DNA from: Saccharopolyspora erythraea NRRL 2338
Lineage (GTDB): Bacteria > Actinomycetota > Actinomycetes > Mycobacteriales > Pseudonocardiaceae
Assembly: GCF_000062885.1 (NCBI RefSeq)
Contig: NC_009142.1
Location: 5,321,584 to 5,385,583 of the forward strand
DNA: 64,000 nt
Reading direction: 5' to 3'
Both the position numbers and the translations under genes were made by a program. Below are positions 60,196-64,000 of the stretch, piece by piece (the stretch's first letter is position 1; each line of letters starts with the position of its first letter). The notes beneath the pieces are model-generated. The model saw nothing but the letters and a program-made list of their open reading frames with translations, did not search any database and was not told the origin of the DNA.

Positions 60196-61374
60196 ATGCT
60201 TGAACAGGACGTGCTGGACGAGGTGACCAACCCGTTCCCCGGATTGGCCGCACTCCAGGAGCAGACTCCGGCAGTCCGCGTGCGAACCCCGGACGGGCCC
60301 CCGGCGTGGCTGGTGACCCGGTACGCGGACGTGCGCGACCTACTGCGCGACGACACCCGCCTGTCGGTCGATCCTGACCACGGAGCGGGAGAGGACTACG
60401 CGGGATTCGAGCTGCCGCCGCAGTTGCGCCCGCACCTGCTGGCTGTCGACGCGGCCCAGCACGATCGGCTGCGAGAGCTGATCTCCTCGCCCTTCACCGG
60501 AACCGGTCTACATCGGACAGTCGAAGTTGTGGAGGCAGAGGCGCACCGCCTGGTCGCCGCGCTGGCCCCGGACCAGCCGGTGGACCTCGTTGCCGAGCTC
60601 GCGTTCCCGTTGGCCCTCACGGCGGTGCGCGCGGTGCTGCCCCTGCCCGATCCTGCTCATCAGGCGTTCGCCGAATGGGCGCACGACGCCCTACTCGCCC
60701 CTCGCCGGCAGGAGGACGGGGCCGAAGTGCGGGCCCGCGACACGCTGGGACGCATGGCCGAGATCATCCAGACCGCCACCACCGTCCCCGGGGACGGCCT
60801 GCTGGGCGAGCTCCAGGCCGCCTACCACCACGGCCGGCTCAGCGCGCACGAGCTGGCCGCCCAGGTGTTCTACTTGCTGTTCGTCCCCACCGAGCCGCTC
60901 GTGGACGCGTTCGGCGTGGTCCTCCTGCGGCTGCTCGCCGGCACCCGGCATCGCGCGGTGCTGCGCGACAGCCCCGCGGCCCGGCACGTCGCGGTCGCCG
61001 AAGCACTGCGGTTCGACACCCCTCAGGGACTGGCCGCGCCACGCTTCGCACTCGTCGACCTCGACATCGACGGAGTCCGCGTCCGGGCCGGGCAAACGCT
61101 GTTGTTGTCCCTGGCAGCGGCCAACCGGGATCCGCGGCAGTTCGACGACCCGGACGAGCTGGTCCTGACACGCAGCCCCAACCCGCATCTGGCGCTCGGG
61201 CGCGGCGACCACGCCTGCCCCGCCACCGCTCTGAGCTACCAGCTGCTCTCCAGCAGTGTCGCCGCGCTGCTGAGCCGCTATCCGTCCACCACCGTGGTGC
61301 CCGAGAAAACCCAGTGGCGCGGGAACTTCCGCCACCGCGGCCCGGCGAGCGTTTGGGCCGACCTCAAGCCCTGA
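60196..61374 (+). CDS. Cytochrome P450, atypical
   Basis: 392 residues. The Cys heme ligand lies in LALGRGDHACPATALSY, close to the FGxGxHxCxG rule but with Leu for Phe and Pro-Ala after Cys. The K-helix ExxR is EALRF. In the I helix, where AGxET is expected, the sequence is LLFVPTEPLVDAF: the acid is kept but the Thr that protonates oxygen is replaced by Pro. Peroxygenase-like chemistry or a ligand-sensing role is therefore conceivable. It starts 3 bp after the membrane protein stop, so it is the fourth gene of the operon. No ferredoxin gene is near. Confidence 0.88.
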   Translation: MLEQDVLDEVTNPFPGLAALQEQTPAVRVRTPDGPPAWLVTRYADVRDLLRDDTRLSVDPDHGAGEDYAGFELPPQLRPHLLAVDAAQHDRLRELISSPFTGTGLHRTVEVVEAEAHRLVAALAPDQPVDLVAELAFPLALTAVRAVLPLPDPAHQAFAEWAHDALLAPRRQEDGAEVRARDTLGRMAEIIQTATTVPGDGLLGELQAAYHHGRLSAHELAAQVFYLLFVPTEPLVDAFGVVLLRLLAGTRHRAVLRDSPAARHVAVAEALRFDTPQGLAAPRFALVDLDIDGVRVRAGQTLLLSLAAANRDPRQFDDPDELVLTRSPNPHLALGRGDHACPATALSYQLLSSSVAALLSRYPSTTVVPEKTQWRGNFRHRGPASVWADLKP

Positions 61375-61442
61375 CCGGTCTTGCTCGCCCCCGCCGCTAC
61401 TCGAGGCGCGTTCGAGGACAGCCTCAGCAACGCCGTGACGGA

Positions 61443-62057
61443 TCATGCCCCCAGTTCGTCGGCGGCGAAGCGGCGCAGGTGATCTCGCGCCTGCTCGCCC
61501 GTCAGGGGCGGGACGCCCCGCAGCCACTGCAGGGCGAGACCGTCGGTGAGCGCGACGAACCGCACCGCTACCTCCGCCGCGTCGCCGCTGGTGAACACGC
61601 CCGCGTCCTGCCCGGCGACGATGATGTCGCGGATCTGGCCCTGCCAGGTGGCGTAGCGGCCGGCCTGCCGGTCGACGAAGTCGTCGTCGTGCAGGCCCGC
61701 GAGCCAGTACTCGAACCACATCCGCCAGTGCCGCTCGGTCTCCGGCGTGAACAGCGCTTCGACCAGCCTGCTCAGCGCCTCGCGCGGACCCAGGGTCCGC
61801 AACTCCGCCATCAGCGGCGTGTAGTACTCGTCGATCTCCAGCGCTATCGCCTCGGCGATGATCTCCCGCACCCCGGAGAAGTGGTAGGTGATCGTGCCCG
61901 GCGAAACGCCCGCGTGCCTGGCGATGTCGCGGGCGCTGACACCGGCGATGCCCTGCTCGGAGATGAGCTCCAGGGCCGCGCGCACCACCTGGCGGCGACG
62001 CACCTCCGTGGGGTGCCTGCTGCGCTTCTCGGCGGGCACCGCCCGGCGGCCGGTCAT
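61443..62057 (-). CDS. TetR-family transcriptional regulator
   Basis: 204 residues. The basic head RRAVPAEKRSRHPTEVRRRQ is followed by the HTH VVRAALELISEQGIAGVSAR then DIARHAGVSPGTITYHFSG. The ligand domain has HWRMWFEYWLAGLHDD. The ATG overlaps the stop of the upstream peptidase-type gene (ATGA), so it is cotranslated with that enzyme and may sense its substrate or product. Confidence 0.9.
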   Translation of the reverse strand: MTGRRAVPAEKRSRHPTEVRRRQVVRAALELISEQGIAGVSARDIARHAGVSPGTITYHFSGVREIIAEAIALEIDEYYTPLMAELRTLGPREALSRLVEALFTPETERHWRMWFEYWLAGLHDDDFVDRQAGRYATWQGQIRDIIVAGQDAGVFTSGDAAEVAVRFVALTDGLALQWLRGVPPLTGEQARDHLRRFAADELGA

Positions 62058-64000
62058 GCCGAGGTCCTCGGGATCCGCTGCTGCCAGCTGCGGGACAGCA
62101 CTTCCACCCCGCCGGAGGAGGTGTCCAGCCGACTGTCCACGATGTACTCCTGCCTGGTCGCGCGCAGTTCGGTCGTGGCGTTGACCTCGGCCAGCCAGTC
62201 GTCGCGCTGCAGCCTGATTGTCCACTGTGATGTCGCGCTGGCCGAGAGCGGGTCGTCCTCGCGGATCCGGTAGGTCTCGGTGGCGTTCTCGGTGTAGGTG
62301 AGCCCGTCGGGGAACGTCCGGGAACCACCGTAGTTGGGATCGACTTCCAGGACCCACTCACCGCTGGCGACGTCCCGGCGCACCACCCGTTCCGGGCGCT
62401 GGGCGGCACTTCCCGTCCGCACCTCCAGCGGCGGTGCGTGCTCGGGCTTGGCGAAATCGATCGCCCGCTCGGGCGCGGACCGCACCGGCAGCACCAGCGC
62501 GCTCGCGGCCGGTTCCAGCTCGACGGTGGCGCGTTCGCCGTGCGGCCACACCCACGGGAAGTACGCGGTGGAGACCGCCACCCGGATGCGGTGCCCCGGC
62601 GGGAAGGCGTAGGCGATCGCCGACAGGTCCACGGTCACCTCCTCCACCTCGCCCGGCACCCACGGATCGGCGCGTTCCCTGCCGTTGCGCGTCAACAGGT
62701 TGAGCACTCCCCTCGTGACCAGCGTCGAGGACCCGTCGGGCGCCACGTCGCACAGCCGCACGGTGACGTTGGCGCGCTCGACGTCGCAGCTCATCCGCAG
62801 CGAGACGCGGGGCCTGCCGAGGATCTCCACGCGTCCGGCCAGCGGAGCCGAGTCGAAGCAGGCCGAGCGGCCGTCCTCCTCCCGCTGGTCCGGTGGCAGG
62901 TCGCTGCGGTTGCCGAACGGGAAGAACCGCCCCGCGTCGATGCCCGTGTGCTCAGGGCTGGACACGACGACCTGCGAGCCCGCAAGCTCCGCGTCGAAGC
63001 CGTAGCGCGTCGGCCGCACCGACGGCGACGGCCAGGAGTCGTCGCCGACCCAGCGGCCGGGCCGCTCGGGGTAGAAGGTGCTCGGCGCGGCGGGCTCCTG
63101 CATCCAGGTGCGCAGCAGCGGCTCGTCGAGGACACCGGTGTCGGCGCCCTTGAGCCAGTGGTCCCACCAGCGCAGGGTTTCCTGCAGGAAGCCGATCGCC
63201 GGTCCGGGCGGCAGCCCGCGGTCCGGGTACTGGTGCGACCACGGCCCCACGATGCCGCGCACCGGCGCGGAAAGGTGCTCGGCGAGCCGGAACACGGTGT
63301 CGCGGTACGGATCGGCCCAGCCGCCGACAGCCAGCACGGCGGCCTGCACCGCCGAGTAGTCCTCGCAGATGCTGCCGTGCCGCCAGTAGTCGTCGCGTTC
63401 CTGGTGCGCCAGCCAGGCGTGCAGGAAGGGTTCGGCGGCTTCCAGGCGTTCCCGCCACATCTTCGACCAGTCGTCGCCGACCACCGCCGGGTCCGGCGGA
63501 CGCGCGGTGAACGCGAGCATCGTGCCCGCCCACGCCGCCATGTCGACGCCGAGGACCGCGCCTCCGGTGTAGTGCACGTCGTTGTCGTAGCGGTCGTCGG
63601 TGGAGCACACCGTGACGACGGCCTTCAGCGGTTCCGGGCGCAGCGCGGCGATCTGCAGCGAGTTGAAGCCGCCCCAGGAGATGCCGAACATCCCGACCTC
63701 GCCGGAGCACCACGGCTGGTCCGCCAGCCACTCGATGACCTCGACGCCGTCGGAGAGCTCGGTCTCGGTGTACTCGTCGAGCATGACGCCCTCGGAGTTG
63801 CCGCTGCCGCGCAGGTCGACACGCACCGAGGCGTAGCCGTGCCCCGCGTAGTACGGGTGCCGCTGCGCGTCGCGCGGCGCGGTCCAGTCGCCCTTGCGGT
63901 AGGGCAGGTACTCCAGCAGCGCGGGCACCGGCTCGCCGTCGGCCGGCCGCCAGATCCGCGCGTGCAGCCGCGTCCCGTCCCGCATCGGGATCCAGCACTC
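62054..64000 (-). CDS. CocE/NonD-family X-Pro dipeptidyl-peptidase-type hydrolase, 5' end beyond the window
   Basis: 649 residues visible; the frame is open to base 64000 (ECWIPMRDGTRLHARIWRP), so a few more N-terminal residues lie outside. The alpha/beta hydrolase part has the nucleophile in GMFGISWGGFNSLQIA, the acid in GGWADPYRDT and His in GPWSHQYPD. The C-terminal jelly-roll (X-Pro_C type) has AYAFPPGHRIRVAVSTAYFP. Relatives hydrolyse acyl-dipeptides, esters or antibiotics. It is coupled to the TetR gene by ATGA. Confidence 0.88.
   Translation of the reverse strand, partial: ECWIPMRDGTRLHARIWRPADGEPVPALLEYLPYRKGDWTAPRDAQRHPYYAGHGYASVRVDLRGSGNSEGVMLDEYTETELSDGVEVIEWLADQPWCSGEVGMFGISWGGFNSLQIAALRPEPLKAVVTVCSTDDRYDNDVHYTGGAVLGVDMAAWAGTMLAFTARPPDPAVVGDDWSKMWRERLEAAEPFLHAWLAHQERDDYWRHGSICEDYSAVQAAVLAVGGWADPYRDTVFRLAEHLSAPVRGIVGPWSHQYPDRGLPPGPAIGFLQETLRWWDHWLKGADTGVLDEPLLRTWMQEPAAPSTFYPERPGRWVGDDSWPSPSVRPTRYGFDAELAGSQVVVSSPEHTGIDAGRFFPFGNRSDLPPDQREEDGRSACFDSAPLAGRVEILGRPRVSLRMSCDVERANVTVRLCDVAPDGSSTLVTRGVLNLLTRNGRERADPWVPGEVEEVTVDLSAIAYAFPPGHRIRVAVSTAYFPWVWPHGERATVELEPAASALVLPVRSAPERAIDFAKPEHAPPLEVRTGSAAQRPERVVRRDVASGEWVLEVDPNYGGSRTFPDGLTYTENATETYRIREDDPLSASATSQWTIRLQRDDWLAEVNATTELRATRQEYIVDSRLDTSSGGVEVLSRSWQQRIPRTSA

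Noticed and set aside
1-64000. tRNA, rRNA or tmRNA genes
   Set aside because: No cloverleaf or conserved T-loop sequence noticed in the intergenic regions; a covariance-model scan would be decisive.

Overview
The window is about 70% GC, with strong G/C bias at third codon positions, frequent GTG/TTG starts and many ATGA/GTGA stop-start overlaps. ECF41, WXG/Rhs, MAB_1171c-like, DUF4190 and EF-hand families all point to a filamentous actinomycete. Gene content fits a Pseudonocardiaceae member such as Saccharopolyspora; that placement is an inference from style and families, not a match I could run.

Layout. 1-6.5 kb: a minus-strand catabolic operon (TIM-barrel isomerase, SDR, GntP permease, DhaK-DhaL kinase, RpiB-type isomerase) that reads as a four-carbon sugar/polyol pathway, with an operator-like repeat array upstream and a convergent opine-dehydrogenase-like gene cut by the window edge. 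6.7-16.2 kb: a DoxX-like protein, a giant helical-repeat protein, a DUF4190 protein, an EamA exporter/NAD(P)-binding protein pair divergent from its LysR regulator across a long palindrome, a MerR regulator, and a textbook ECF41 sigma/carboxymuconolactone decarboxylase pair with recognisable ECF41 promoters on both strands. 16.5-21.5 kb: a WXG-headed Rhs polymorphic toxin. 21.7-31.6 kb: membrane, hydrolase and regulator genes mixed with decayed genes (frameshifted dienelactone hydrolase, GH30 and GNAT remnants). 31.8-35.3 kb: an OmpR-type two-component system followed by a sulfatase lipoprotein. 35.4-48 kb: accessory region with a multiply frameshifted TauE/SafE gene, LysR, EF-hand protein, small secreted proteins, a Fur/Zur-type box before a Cys-rich protein, a deletion junction that fused the 3' halves of a divergent permease/amidohydrolase pair, a GGDEF protein, an MFS exporter and a frameshifted cupin. 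48.1-50.9 kb: a tightly overlapped four-gene operon starting with a 55-residue peptide. 51.2-55.8 kb: a second Rhs toxin, with an HNH tip, facing the first. 56-57.3 kb: an intact IS5-type element inserted at the end of a decayed copy of itself. 57.4-57.5 kb: three consecutive perfect hairpins. 57.9-61.4 kb: an XRE - ImmA/IrrE-like - MAB_1171c-like membrane protein - atypical P450 operon. 61.4-64 kb: a TetR gene coupled to a CocE-type hydrolase that runs off the window.

The most interesting points are the two inward-facing Rhs toxins, whose recombination would swap tips; the XRE/ImmA/MAB_1171c/P450 operon; the 55-residue-peptide operon; and the unusual density of broken genes between 23 and 57 kb. 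All family names come from reading motifs by eye; no database search was run.
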